64,000 nucleotides of DNA from Alphaproteobacteria bacterium (GTDB taxonomy: Bacteria > Pseudomonadota > Alphaproteobacteria > Rhizobiales > GCA-2746425). Under the pieces are notes generated by a model, which saw only the letters and a list, made by a program, of their open reading frames with translations, did not search any database and was not told where the DNA came from. A program made the position numbers and the translations under genes. The stretch is taken from the NCBI GenBank assembly GCA_024743215.1, contig JANSWZ010000012.1, positions 62,001 through 126,000 on the forward strand, written 5' to 3'. This document shows, one piece after another, positions 9,038 to 18,232 of this stretch; the stretch's first letter is position 1, and the number at the start of each line of letters is the position of its first letter.

Positions 9038-9078
9038 CTGATTCATGGTAACTCAATTATGAATCAGATTTGGAATTT
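9038..9078 (+). terminator. Probable terminator after the sugar import operon
   Basis: CTGATTCAT (9038-9046) and ATGAATCAG (9059-9067) are perfect 9-bp arms around a 12-base loop, followed by a T-rich stretch (9069-9078). It lies 8 bases after the PfkB stop. Confidence 0.5.
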
Positions 9079-9214
9079 TTGTTATATTTCAATATGATAA
9101 TCCCTGACTGTTCCATCTATGGTGAACAGAGTCCAAAGGCTCACTTAACCACAGGGTAACTCAGGTCTTGTAATTTCTGTCACTAACAACCCCTCATATA
9201 CTTCAGCGCAAGGG

Positions 9215-10474
9215 GTGAAATTTTGTGTGTTAACCGGCAGATTTATGACCCTTTCGACTACTCTCGATTCAAACTGGCAACCAGCCGCGATGAGCAGCAG
9301 CCAAACTGCGGTATCTGGGCCAGTGCAGATCGAAGTTCATGATACTTTGGACGCGGTGGCATCACTGGAATCTGAGTGGCGTGCACTGGAAGAAAAGGTG
9401 GATGATGGCCTGGGCTATTTCCAGACCTTCGACTGGTGCCAGAATTGGTGTCGCTATTACCTTGAAGGTTCGGCCGGAGACGCCCGTTTGCGTCTGCAGA
9501 TCATCACTTTCCGCTGTGGTGGTCAATTAGCCTGCGTTCTGCCACTTGTGGAACGCAAGCGGGCCTATGGCCTTACAATCCTGCAATCCCTTGGCAATCC
9601 CATGTCGCAATACAGCAATCTGTTGCTGGATGTTGATACACTGTCATTGGCAAAAATGCGGGAATGCTGGAAGACTTTCAGTGAACAGGTCACCGCAGAC
9701 GCCATCATATTCGATCGCTTTCCCAAAAGCAGTCAAATGGCAGAGGTTCTGGACGAAGCACATATCATTACACAGACTGATGATCTCTCCCTCATCATGG
9801 ATCTGGAATCAATTGAAGAGTGGGAACCCTTTCAGGCGTCCTTCAAGAAAGCTGTGCGCCGGGGCCGACGCCGACGCTACAAGAAAATTGAGACCGAGTT
9901 GGGCGAAATCAATCTGGAAGTGCATTTTGGCGGCACCGACGCCTACCGAAATGCCATTCGGCAAGGATTGGAATTCAAGCGTGTCTGGCTGAAGGAAAGC
10001 GGCCGCAACATAGCGGCCTTTTCGGGTCAGCATGCTGCAGATTTTCTGACCAGCCTGGAAGGCGACAGTGCCGCGCGTGAAGGCGCTATGTCATATGTCA
10101 TGACAGCGGGTGGACAACCGATTGCAATTGAACTGGGGTTCCTGAAAAACGGGCACTATTACTGTTTTCTGGGCTCCTTCGACTGGTCCTTGCGCACCTA
10201 TTCTGCCGGAAAGGTACAAATGGAGCAGAGCCTGAAATGGGCCATAGAGAACCAGATTTCCTGCATTGATTTCCTGGGGAATTACGAGGCCTATCAAGGC
10301 GACTGGTCAAACAGCAGCACCGACATGCTGAGCTATAGCGCTGCAAAAACGACTAAGGGCCGACTCTACAGCCAACTTTGGGAACAGCGCCTGAAACCGG
10401 GGATCAAATCCATATTCAGGCGGCTTCCTCCCAATCTCAGAAAGCGACTGATCGCAAGTTTGCCTGGTGGCTGA
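9215..10474 (+). CDS. CelD/BcsL-type GNAT acyltransferase
   Basis: Up to 419 residues, resembling the double-GNAT (FemAB-like) proteins annotated as cellulose biosynthesis protein CelD. A C-terminal acetyltransferase_6 domain is visible (KAVRRGRRRRYKKI near 215, then GHYYCFLGSFDW and YSAGKVQMEQSLKWAI near 305-345). The usual annotated role is acyl transfer during surface polysaccharide production, but that is family-level inference. The start could be GTG 9215 (AAGG close upstream) or ATG 9245 (409 residues). It overlaps the next reading frame region and probably forms an operon with the oxygenase at 10554. Confidence 0.75.
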   Translation: MKFCVLTGRFMTLSTTLDSNWQPAAMSSSQTAVSGPVQIEVHDTLDAVASLESEWRALEEKVDDGLGYFQTFDWCQNWCRYYLEGSAGDARLRLQIITFRCGGQLACVLPLVERKRAYGLTILQSLGNPMSQYSNLLLDVDTLSLAKMRECWKTFSEQVTADAIIFDRFPKSSQMAEVLDEAHIITQTDDLSLIMDLESIEEWEPFQASFKKAVRRGRRRRYKKIETELGEINLEVHFGGTDAYRNAIRQGLEFKRVWLKESGRNIAAFSGQHAADFLTSLEGDSAAREGAMSYVMTAGGQPIAIELGFLKNGHYYCFLGSFDWSLRTYSAGKVQMEQSLKWAIENQISCIDFLGNYEAYQGDWSNSSTDMLSYSAAKTTKGRLYSQLWEQRLKPGIKSIFRRLPPNLRKRLIASLPGG

Positions 10475-10553
10475 AAACACACAGACAGAAACACACTGGC
10501 CGGTATCAAGTGAACCCGGGCCATACGAAACACGAACGAAGGAAAACAACATC

Positions 10554-11519
10554 ATGGACACCGGAGCCATCCATCTCCCATCAACAAATGAAGGTCTGCT
10601 GGAAGGCTGGCAGGCTCACCACGACTCCTTGTTTGGCAAGCACACATTGAAGCTGAACCATCGGCTGACCGAGAGCGGCCTGTTTACCGAGGATGTGCTG
10701 AGTGAATTGGTCGACCGGTACCCCCGGGACCTCTACAATCTCAACACCATCGGAACTGATGCCAAAAAGCAGAACTGGCGCGAGGGTCATTTGGACGGTG
10801 TATCCGGCAAGGATACCATTGAAGCCATCAAAACCGGGCATCTATGGCTCAATTTGCGCAAAGTCATGGACGTTGACAAACGCTATGATGACTTGTTGCA
10901 AAGCATTTTCTCTGAATTTGAAAACAAGGTTCCAGGCCTCAAGACCTTCAAGCAGAACCTCGGCATCCTGATCTCGTCACCCAAGATGCAAGTGCTGTAT
11001 CATTCAGATGTTCCAGGCCAGGGCCTGTGGCAAATCACCGGGCGCAAACGCTTGTACGTCTACCCCAACACAGAGCCATTTTTACCGAAGGACAGTCTGG
11101 AAGGGCTGATACTGGGGGAAACTCAGGAAGAAGTCCCGTATGAGAGCTGGTTTGATGACTATGCCGAAGTGCATGATTTGGGGCCGGGTGAAATGGTGCT
11201 TTGGGCCCTCAACGGTCCACACCGCGTGGAGAATGAGGATTGCCTCAACATCTCTGTCACGACCGAGCATTATACCAGCGACATTCGGAAGTCCTATGCG
11301 GTAAACTACGCCAATGGCGTGTTGCGCCGTCGTCTGGGATACACACCGGCAACCAGCACCACGGGCGGATTGTCACCTTATGCCAAGGCAGCGTTGACGC
11401 TATTTTGGAAAAAGCTGAACCTCAATCGCAAACGCGAAGTGGTCCGCATGATTGACTTCGTACCGGACAAGTCCCAACCGCTTGGCTACCGCGATATCGA
11501 GCCCTTCGTCAAAGGCTGA
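10554..11519 (+). CDS. JmjC/cupin-like Fe(II) oxygenase
   Basis: 321 residues from ATG 10554, which follows an AAGGA site; an in-frame GTG at 10467 is less likely. The facial-triad pattern H150-x-D152 (YHSDVPGQGLW) and H223 (NGPHRVEN), and the strand GRKRLYVYP between them, fit JmjC or cupin_8 type 2-oxoglutarate oxygenases. Such enzymes hydroxylate proteins or small molecules in the cytoplasm. The gene follows the GNAT by 79 bases, so a shared modification pathway is likely. No closer family name is recognised. Confidence 0.65.
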   Translation: MDTGAIHLPSTNEGLLEGWQAHHDSLFGKHTLKLNHRLTESGLFTEDVLSELVDRYPRDLYNLNTIGTDAKKQNWREGHLDGVSGKDTIEAIKTGHLWLNLRKVMDVDKRYDDLLQSIFSEFENKVPGLKTFKQNLGILISSPKMQVLYHSDVPGQGLWQITGRKRLYVYPNTEPFLPKDSLEGLILGETQEEVPYESWFDDYAEVHDLGPGEMVLWALNGPHRVENEDCLNISVTTEHYTSDIRKSYAVNYANGVLRRRLGYTPATSTTGGLSPYAKAALTLFWKKLNLNRKREVVRMIDFVPDKSQPLGYRDIEPFVKG

Positions 11520-12421
11520 TCATCATCTTCAAACGGATCGTCGGTGGCCGCCTCTGCGCGGCCATCTTTGCGAATAAGGTGCAGTGAATAGATCAACATC
11601 AGGCTGGCAAGCAGTGTCACCCAACCCGGTTGTTCAAAGAACACAAAGAAGCCGATCAACACACCGAAGAACATGGAAACATAATTGGCCAGCGACACGT
11701 AGATCGCACCATAGGCTTTGACAATCCGCAGATAGATCAGCAGTGCGGCTGTTTCCAGAACGACAATTGCGACAACTGGCGCAATTGCGCGCTGCAAAAC
11801 CCAGCCATCAACGAACAAACCCGAAAAGGGCATGGCCAGCAAAGCCGCTGTGCCCACAACAGCCGCCTGTCCGGTCGCAACTTCAACCGCATCGACCCCC
11901 GATGGCCAGCGGGATGCCACAAAAACCGTGTTCAGCGTGTAGAACAACGGCACCAGAAACGCGAGTAGTATCCAGGTCAGCGAAACCGTTTCAACGCCAA
12001 TGACGGTATTGTCCCAGGCTATCAGCAAAGCAGATCCGAAGCCCAGCAAAACGGCAATGGCCTTCATCCGGCTTGCCCGCTCGACCCGCAGGATGAAGCT
12101 CAGCAGCAGCGTCATGACCGGCATGGTGGAAATGATGACGATAAATACAAATGCCGGGATTTTTCCCGCAACAATGGTTTCAAGCGCAAATGGCAAAAGA
12201 AACCCCAGGCAACCACTCACCACATAGAACCGCATTGCAAGGGATGTTCGTGGGGGCATGCGCCGACGGATGAGGCTGATCAGCAGCAATGACATCAAAA
12301 TACCGATTACGGCAAATTGGATGATGATTCCGGCAGGAACGCCGCGCTCGGCGGCAATTTTAAAGGCGGCAATGCGCATGGCCCAACTCAGTCCAAGCAC
12401 CAGCAGAAGCACAAGTTTCAT
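11486..12421 (-). CDS. DMT superfamily (EamA) transporter
   Basis: 311 residues from ATG 12421, chosen because an AGGA site lies just upstream and the next residues form a clean first helix (MKLVLLLVLGLSWAMRIAA). About ten hydrophobic helices in two EamA repeats, then a charged C-terminal tail (DDPFEDDDQ). EamA proteins export metabolites or amino acids. The 3' end overlaps the convergent oxygenase gene by 34 bases. The longer frame upstream of 12421 is Cys-rich with no family features and was not used. Confidence 0.85.
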   Translation of the reverse strand: MKLVLLLVLGLSWAMRIAAFKIAAERGVPAGIIIQFAVIGILMSLLLISLIRRRMPPRTSLAMRFYVVSGCLGFLLPFALETIVAGKIPAFVFIVIISTMPVMTLLLSFILRVERASRMKAIAVLLGFGSALLIAWDNTVIGVETVSLTWILLAFLVPLFYTLNTVFVASRWPSGVDAVEVATGQAAVVGTAALLAMPFSGLFVDGWVLQRAIAPVVAIVVLETAALLIYLRIVKAYGAIYVSLANYVSMFFGVLIGFFVFFEQPGWVTLLASLMLIYSLHLIRKDGRAEAATDDPFEDDDQPLTKGSISR

Positions 12422-12685
12422 AGTCGGATCCTGAATTGGCAAGCCACCGGGAATCATTGCCTGACACCAGCAATGGTAGAGAGGCATTGCCCGGCACGCA
12501 AACCCGCAAACACATGTCAGAGTGAAACAGCATGAAGCAGCCGAATTGTTGTTTGAATGCCGGTCAGGTGACTTGAGTCGCGGCATCATTTTACGTTTTT
12601 GACGATATGAAGAGGAATTTGTTTCGTTTGGCAGCTAAAACAGAAACCAGTTCCTAGGAAAAACGCCTGAATGCGCCCAGATTTA

Positions 12686-12700
12686 GGAAAATATTCTTCC
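12686..12700. promoter_or_regulatory. Candidate palindrome upstream of the cysG operon
   Basis: GGAAAATATTCTTCC is an interrupted palindrome (GGAA arms, AT-rich centre) ending 11 bases before the cysG start. The ribosome site AAAGG follows at 12701-12705. It could be an operator for a sulfur regulator, but no regulator is encoded nearby. Confidence 0.25.
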
Positions 12701-12711
12701 AAAGGTCAATC

Positions 12712-14133
12712 ATGCGTCATTACCCTGTCTTTCTTGATCTGCGTAGCCGCCGCATCATTGTGTCCGGCGCTGGCGAAACAGCACTGGCAAAGCTGCGTTT
12801 GCTGATCAAAACCGAAGCTGTCATCCAGGTCTTCGGCGCTGAGCCGGATGCCGGCGTTGCGGCACTGGCTGCCAAGGGCCAAATTGTTCTGGAACCACGC
12901 CCGCTGCAAACCGGCGATGTGACCGGAGCGGCCTTGTTCTATGCAGCCAATAATGAGCCGACCGAAGATCACAGGGTTGCTGAAATCGGTCGGACTGAGG
13001 GTGCCCTTGTCAATGTTGTCGACAATCTGGAAGCCAGTGCTTTCATCACACCAGCCTTGGTGGACCGGGATCCGGTCACAATCGCCATTGGCACCGAAGG
13101 CGCAGCGCCGGTTCTGGCCCGCAAGATCAAAGCAGAGATTGAAGCCATGTTGCCAGCAAAGCTCGGCATTCTGGCGCGCATCGCACAGGCCTTCAGGCCA
13201 CGCGCAGAATTGCTGCCTGCTGGCCGCATCAGGCGCGCTTTCTGGGCCAAATTCTATGGCGGTGCTGGAGAGGCAGCTTTGAATGAAGGCGGTAAACGCG
13301 CAGTTGCAGAGACATTGGACAATCTGTTTGCCGAGACCCTGGCAAATGCCGAACAGCCGGATGCCGATGCCAACGGCCATGTCAGCCTTGTTGGTGCAGG
13401 TCCAGGTGACCCCGAACTTTTGACACTCAAAGCACGGCGCATCCTCCATGAGGCAGATGTCGTCCTGTATGACCGGTTGGTCTCTGGCGAGATACTGGAA
13501 CTGGCACGCCGCGAAGCCGTTTTGCTGGAAACAGGCAAAGCCGGCTTTGGTGAAGGCATGAGCCAGGACGACATCAATGCCCTGATCATTGAACACGCAC
13601 AGCAAGGTCACCACGTGGTGCGGCTCAAATCCGGTGACCCGGCCGTTTTCGGACGGCTGGATGAAGAAACTGATGCGCTGGATATGGTTGGCATTGCCTG
13701 GGACATCATTCCCGGCATTACATCAGCCTCAGCAGCAGCCGCAAAGATGGGTGTTTCCCTCACCCGCCGTGGCCGCAATTCAGAACTGCGCATCCTCACC
13801 GGCCATGATGTCAAAGGATTTGCAGAGCAGGACTGGCAGTCTCTGGCACGGCCCGGCGCAACAGCGGCCTTCTATATGGCCAAACGCTCTGCACGGTTTG
13901 TAACAGGGCGTTTGATGATGCATGGCGCAAATGCGGCGACCCCGGTGACGATAGCCTTCAACGTATCGCGGCAGGATGAAACACTGATCGCCACAGACCT
14001 TCAGTCTCTGCCCGAGGCGCTGGTAAAGGCAAATCTGTCCGGCCCTGCTGTGATCCTGTTTGGCCTGGCACCAAAAGCTGCCGGATCAGCCCTTACAAAC
14101 ATCCCGCAAAACACCAAAGTCGGAGTTGCCTGA
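12712..14133 (+). CDS. cysG: Siroheme synthase (precorrin-2 dehydrogenase / uroporphyrinogen-III C-methyltransferase)
   Basis: 473 residues, the usual length of trifunctional CysG. The N-terminal NAD-binding dehydrogenase/ferrochelatase domain covers about 1-205 (VSGAGETALAKLRLLI near 15-30). The C-terminal SAM-dependent SUMT domain starts near 223 (VSLVGAGPGDPELLTLKA) and has VVRLKSGDPAVFGR near 302. It makes siroheme, the prosthetic group of the sulfite reductase encoded two genes downstream. First gene of a compact sulfate assimilation operon; its TGA overlaps the ATG of the DUF2849 gene. Confidence 0.95.
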   Translation: MRHYPVFLDLRSRRIIVSGAGETALAKLRLLIKTEAVIQVFGAEPDAGVAALAAKGQIVLEPRPLQTGDVTGAALFYAANNEPTEDHRVAEIGRTEGALVNVVDNLEASAFITPALVDRDPVTIAIGTEGAAPVLARKIKAEIEAMLPAKLGILARIAQAFRPRAELLPAGRIRRAFWAKFYGGAGEAALNEGGKRAVAETLDNLFAETLANAEQPDADANGHVSLVGAGPGDPELLTLKARRILHEADVVLYDRLVSGEILELARREAVLLETGKAGFGEGMSQDDINALIIEHAQQGHHVVRLKSGDPAVFGRLDEETDALDMVGIAWDIIPGITSASAAAAKMGVSLTRRGRNSELRILTGHDVKGFAEQDWQSLARPGATAAFYMAKRSARFVTGRLMMHGANAATPVTIAFNVSRQDETLIATDLQSLPEALVKANLSGPAVILFGLAPKAAGSALTNIPQNTKVGVA

Positions 14134-14480
14134 TGGCAAAAGTATTTCCCCCAAAAATCGTCTCGGCAAATGATCTGATGGATGGCGATGTGGTCTATCT
14201 GACAGCGCAAAACACATGGTCACGGCAAATCACCGAAGCAGTAATTGCACCGGATGAGGCAGCGGCTGAAATTTTGTTGGCAAAAGGCGAAGAGCGTCAG
14301 GACCTGATCGTCGGTGCTTACCTTCTGGATGTGGCAATCGGCGACGATGGCGCGCCATCACCCACACATTTCCGGGAAAAATACCGCCTCAACGGTCCCA
14401 GCATCGACTATCTGGCACCACAAAAACAATCCTTTGTGGCTCAGTCGAATACGCAAACCACGCTTTCAGAAGGCGCTTGA
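14133..14480 (+). CDS. DUF2849 domain protein
   Basis: 115-residue cytoplasmic protein of unknown biochemical function (DUF2849), recognised from its position and features such as DGDVVYLTAQNTWS (about 14-27) and LPYLLD-like VGAYLLDVAI near 63. Rhizobiales sulfur operons commonly carry it between cysG and the sulfite reductase gene. It starts with the ATG overlapping cysG and its stop lies 2 bases before the cysI ATG. An accessory role to siroheme delivery or the reductase is inference from position. Confidence 0.8.
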   Translation: MAKVFPPKIVSANDLMDGDVVYLTAQNTWSRQITEAVIAPDEAAAEILLAKGEERQDLIVGAYLLDVAIGDDGAPSPTHFREKYRLNGPSIDYLAPQKQSFVAQSNTQTTLSEGA

Positions 14481-14482
14481 CC

Positions 14483-16156
14483 ATGTATCGCTACAATGAT
14501 TTTGACCATGAATTTGTCAAAAGCCGCACGGAAGAATTCCGCAGCCAGGTGGCGCGGCGCATTGACGGTTCATTGACAGAGGACGAATTCAAACCACTGC
14601 GTCTGCGCAACGGTCTGTATCTGCAACTGCATGCCTATATGCTGCGTGTCGCTGTGCCTTATGGCACGCTGAACAGTGCTCAGATGCAACAATTGGCTTA
14701 CATCGCCGAGCGCTGGGACAAGGGCTACGGCCATTTCACCACGCGTCAGAACATCCAGTATAACTGGCCGAAACTGGCCGATATTCCTGACATTCTGGAT
14801 GCCTTGGCTCAGGTGGAAATGCACGCGATCCAGACATCAGGCAATTGCATTCGTAATGTGACATCCGATCACTTTGCCGGTGCTGCAGCTGATGAAATTG
14901 AGGATCCGCGCCCAACAGCTGAATTGCTGCGCCAATGGTCAACGGACCATCCGGAATTTCAGTATCTGCCACGCAAATTCAAGATCGCCATTACCGGCTC
15001 ACCAAATGACCGGGCCGTCACACGCGCCCACGATATCGGTCTGCGCATGGTGCGCAATGAGGCTGGCGAAGCAGGCTATGAAGTGATGGTCGGCGGAGGC
15101 CTTGGCCGCACCCCGATGGTTGGCAAAACCGTGCGCGATTTCCTGCCCAAGGCAGATCTGTTGCCCTATCTGGAGGCCATTTTGCAGGTCTATAATCTGC
15201 ACGGCCGTCGTGACAACAAATACAAGGCCCGGATCAAGATTCTGGTACATGAAACCGGTCTCGATCCCTTGAAGGCAGATATTGAAGCGGCCTTTCAGTC
15301 CATCCGCAAAACCTTTGTTCACCCCAAGGCAGAACTGATAGCCGGTCTGGACGCCGCATTTGCGCCGCCGGAATTCAACAACACCCGCTCACTGGCCTTT
15401 GAAGACGCGCAAGCTGCCAATCCGGCATTCCGCGCCTTTGTGGAAACCAATGTCGCGGAACACAAAAATCCGGCCTATGGCATTGTCACCATTTCCCTGA
15501 AGCCGGTTGGCGGCGCGCCAGGTGATGCAACGGCAGAACAAATGCGGCTGGTGGCCGAATTGGCAGAGCTGTATGGCCATGACGAAATTCGGGTCAGCCA
15601 TGAGCAGAACCTGATCCTGCCGCATGTCCGCCAAAGCGATATTCCGCTGGTCTATCAGCGGCTGCTGGAAGCCGGGCTTGCCACAGCAAATATCGGCCTC
15701 ATTTCCGATATCATTGCGTGCCCCGGCATGGATTACTGCGCCCTGGCAACAGCACGCTCGATCCCGATTGCTCAGGATATTGCGACCCACTTTGAAGCCC
15801 GTGGCCTGGAACGTGAAATCGGCCATATGAAAATCAAGATCTCAGGCTGTATCAACGCCTGCGGCCATCACCATGTGGGCCATATCGGTATTCTGGGTCT
15901 GGAGCGAAAAGGCCAGGAACTCTACCAGATCACCCTTGGTGGTGACGGACGTGAAAACATGGCCGTCGGCGAACGCGCCGGACCCGGATTCTCGGCAGAT
16001 GCGCTGATGGATGCTCTGGACCGCTTGATCAATGCCTACCTGACAGTTCGTGAGCACGATGAAGAAGCCTTCATCGACACATATAAACGTCTTGGAGCAG
16101 CGCCATTCCTGGCAGCTCTTTATCCTGAGGAGGCCGATGATGCACGTGCTGCCTGA
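14483..16156 (+). CDS. cysI: Sulfite reductase hemoprotein (siroheme/4Fe-4S)
   Basis: 557 residues from ATG 14483; AGAAGG lies upstream, and the TTG two codons earlier is less likely. Two ferredoxin-like half domains and two siroheme/4Fe-4S domains are present. The cluster ligands are CPGMDYC (C413, C419) and CINAC (C456, C460). It reduces sulfite to sulfide with six electrons. No CysJ flavoprotein is encoded, so electrons probably come from a ferredoxin recharged by the reductase at 17392. A nitrite reductase of the same family is the alternative, but the cysG/cysH context favours sulfite. Confidence 0.92.
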   Translation: MYRYNDFDHEFVKSRTEEFRSQVARRIDGSLTEDEFKPLRLRNGLYLQLHAYMLRVAVPYGTLNSAQMQQLAYIAERWDKGYGHFTTRQNIQYNWPKLADIPDILDALAQVEMHAIQTSGNCIRNVTSDHFAGAAADEIEDPRPTAELLRQWSTDHPEFQYLPRKFKIAITGSPNDRAVTRAHDIGLRMVRNEAGEAGYEVMVGGGLGRTPMVGKTVRDFLPKADLLPYLEAILQVYNLHGRRDNKYKARIKILVHETGLDPLKADIEAAFQSIRKTFVHPKAELIAGLDAAFAPPEFNNTRSLAFEDAQAANPAFRAFVETNVAEHKNPAYGIVTISLKPVGGAPGDATAEQMRLVAELAELYGHDEIRVSHEQNLILPHVRQSDIPLVYQRLLEAGLATANIGLISDIIACPGMDYCALATARSIPIAQDIATHFEARGLEREIGHMKIKISGCINACGHHHVGHIGILGLERKGQELYQITLGGDGRENMAVGERAGPGFSADALMDALDRLINAYLTVREHDEEAFIDTYKRLGAAPFLAALYPEEADDARAA

Positions 16157-16892
16157 ACGCCAAACCGGTCAACTCCGACCCTCTGCAAATTTCGACCAGC
16201 TTGAGCAGGAAGCGCTTGAACTGTTGGGACGGATATTCACTGATAAAGTCCATGGCAAGGCCGCTTTGGTGTCCTCTTTCGGTTCTGAAACCGCTGTTTT
16301 GCTGCATCTGGCATCGCGCATTAACCCCGACATTCCGGTTTTGTTTATCGATACGCTGATGCTGTTTGAAGAGACCCTTCAATATCAGCTTGAACTGGCG
16401 CAGACACTGGGCCTGTCCAATGTGATCCGTATCCTGCCCGATCTGCATAAAGCCAAGGAACTGGACCCCTATGGCCGGCTGCATTTGACGGATGCGGATT
16501 CCTGCTGTGATTTGCGCAAGATCAAACCGCTGGAAGAAAATCTGTGCCAATACAATGCATGGGTTAGTGGTCGCAAGCGCTTCCACGGCGAAGAACGAGC
16601 GCAATTGGCTGTGCAGGAACTGGACGAGCAAGGCAGGCATAAATTCAACCCTCTCGCCGAATGGCAGGCGGGTGACATCAAGGCCTATTTCGAACGTCAT
16701 GAATTGCCGCGCAATCCCCTGTTCTACCGTGGCTTCCGCTCAATCGGTTGCTCGCCCTGCACAGTGGCCGTCAGCGAAGACGAAGATGCGCGCAGCGGCC
16801 GCTGGCAGGGACAGGAAAAATCTGAATGTGGCATCCATCTGGTTGATGGCAAGCTGGTAAAGAACAATGTGCCAAATGAGGTAAAACGATGA
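16137..16892 (+). CDS. cysH: Assimilatory APS reductase (phosphoadenylyl/adenylyl-sulfate reductase)
   Basis: 251 residues from ATG 16137, which overlaps the cysI end and has GAGGAGG as ribosome site; ATG 16140 is equally possible. The PP-loop motif SSFGSET is near 44-50. Cysteine pairs C123-C124 and C205-x2-C208 are the 4Fe-4S ligands that mark APS-type rather than PAPS-type enzymes; the very C-terminal catalytic cysteine would be in EKSECGIHL. It reduces activated sulfate to sulfite for CysI. Confidence 0.93.
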   Translation: MMHVLPERQTGQLRPSANFDQLEQEALELLGRIFTDKVHGKAALVSSFGSETAVLLHLASRINPDIPVLFIDTLMLFEETLQYQLELAQTLGLSNVIRILPDLHKAKELDPYGRLHLTDADSCCDLRKIKPLEENLCQYNAWVSGRKRFHGEERAQLAVQELDEQGRHKFNPLAEWQAGDIKAYFERHELPRNPLFYRGFRSIGCSPCTVAVSEDEDARSGRWQGQEKSECGIHLVDGKLVKNNVPNEVKR

Positions 16893-17335
16893 GTGATACA
16901 GAAGCCGCACGCACTGTACTGGTGCGCCAGGGTAAATTCTCACCCTCTCCTTTTGAACCATGCCGTTTTCTGGGTGTTGAAGAGTTGCAATCCATCGCGG
17001 CTCTGGGTGGCTTGTTTGTTGATTTGCAAAATGATGAGGATCCGGAAGTTCTGGTACCCTTTTTCGGTGCAATTGACCTGATCCGCATCGCCTTTCCATC
17101 CAGCGCTGATGGTCGTGGCTTCAGCCTTGGCCAGCGTTTGCGTCGTTTAGGCTTTAAAGGTACTTTGCGCGCCCATGGCGATCTGATATCTGACCAATAT
17201 CCGATGGCCATCAGAACCGGTTTTGACGAGTTGGAGATCAGCCATAAAATGGCAGAGCGCCAGCCGCAGGACCAATGGCTTGCCGCCATCCCAAAACGCG
17301 AAACCTATCGATCCCGTCTCGGCCTGACCGGCTGA
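16889..17335 (+). CDS. DUF934 domain protein
   Basis: 148-residue protein of the DUF934 family, typically encoded beside cysH and sulfite reductase in proteobacteria. Motifs seen are FSLGQRLRRLGFKGTLRAHG (about 74-93) and DQYPMAIRTGFDELEI near 97. Its ATG overlaps the cysH stop (ATGA). Biochemical role unproven; the family is usually annotated as a putative oxidoreductase accessory of sulfur assimilation. Confidence 0.85.
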   Translation: MSDTEAARTVLVRQGKFSPSPFEPCRFLGVEELQSIAALGGLFVDLQNDEDPEVLVPFFGAIDLIRIAFPSSADGRGFSLGQRLRRLGFKGTLRAHGDLISDQYPMAIRTGFDELEISHKMAERQPQDQWLAAIPKRETYRSRLGLTG

Positions 17336-17391
17336 TCCAAAAACACTGTCTTGAAAAGACAAGTCCGCAAGAATTGTCCGAAAGAACCGCT

Positions 17392-18207
17392 ATGTCTGAT
17401 ACTTTGTCTCCCGCCAAACCAACTGAAACTCTTCCATTCGGTGAAACCGTCACATCTGTTGAGCACTGGACAGATCAGCTGTTTTCCTTCCGTGTGACCC
17501 GCCCAAAAAGTCTGCGCTTCCGCTCTGGTGAATTTGTCATGATCGGTCTGCCCGGTGACAATGGCAAACCCATCCTGCGCGCCTATTCCGTTGCCGCGCC
17601 GATTTGGGACGAAGAACTGGAATTCTATTCCATTAAAGTGCCGGACGGACCTTTGACATCGCGCCTGCAGAACATTCAGATCGGTGATCAGGTGATTGTA
17701 CGGCCAAAGCCAACCGGCACATTGGTGCTGGATGCTTTGCTGCCCGGCAAGCGCCTGTTCCTCATTGCAACCGGCACCGGTATTGCACCATTTGCATCCA
17801 TCATACGCGATCCCGACACCTATGCAGCCTATGATGAAGTGATTTTGGCCCATACCTGCCGGACCAATGCTGAACTTGCCTATGGCTATCAATTGATGGA
17901 ACGCACATTGGCAGATCCGCTGGTCGGCGAGGATGCAGCAGGCAAACTGAAGCACTATGCCACCACCACCCGCGAAGCATCTGCCCATGAAGGCCGTATC
18001 ACGGATTTGATGCGCGATGGCAGCTTCTACGCTGATCTGGGCATTGATCCGCTCGGTGCTGATGACCGGGTCATGATTTGTGGATCCATGGCCTTGAACC
18101 AGGATGTCAAGGATATCTGCGCGACCGCAGGCCTTGATGAAGGCTCAAACAGTCGCCCTGGTCAGTTTGTTGTCGAGAAGGCCTTTGTCGGCGAAGAACT
18201 GGTTTAG
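17392..18207 (+). CDS. Ferredoxin--NADP(+) reductase
   Basis: 271 residues from ATG 17392. FAD-binding RAYSVAAP is near 63-70 and the NADP-binding GTGIAPFASIIRDP near 127-140; the C-terminal VEKAFVGEEL closes the family pattern. It moves electrons between NADPH and ferredoxin and is placed last in the cys operon, so it probably supplies the sulfite reductase. An in-frame extension back to 17275 overlaps the DUF934 gene and is not used. Confidence 0.92.
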   Translation: MSDTLSPAKPTETLPFGETVTSVEHWTDQLFSFRVTRPKSLRFRSGEFVMIGLPGDNGKPILRAYSVAAPIWDEELEFYSIKVPDGPLTSRLQNIQIGDQVIVRPKPTGTLVLDALLPGKRLFLIATGTGIAPFASIIRDPDTYAAYDEVILAHTCRTNAELAYGYQLMERTLADPLVGEDAAGKLKHYATTTREASAHEGRITDLMRDGSFYADLGIDPLGADDRVMICGSMALNQDVKDICATAGLDEGSNSRPGQFVVEKAFVGEELV

Positions 18208-18232
18208 TTGAATAACTAAATCAGGAAATTTA

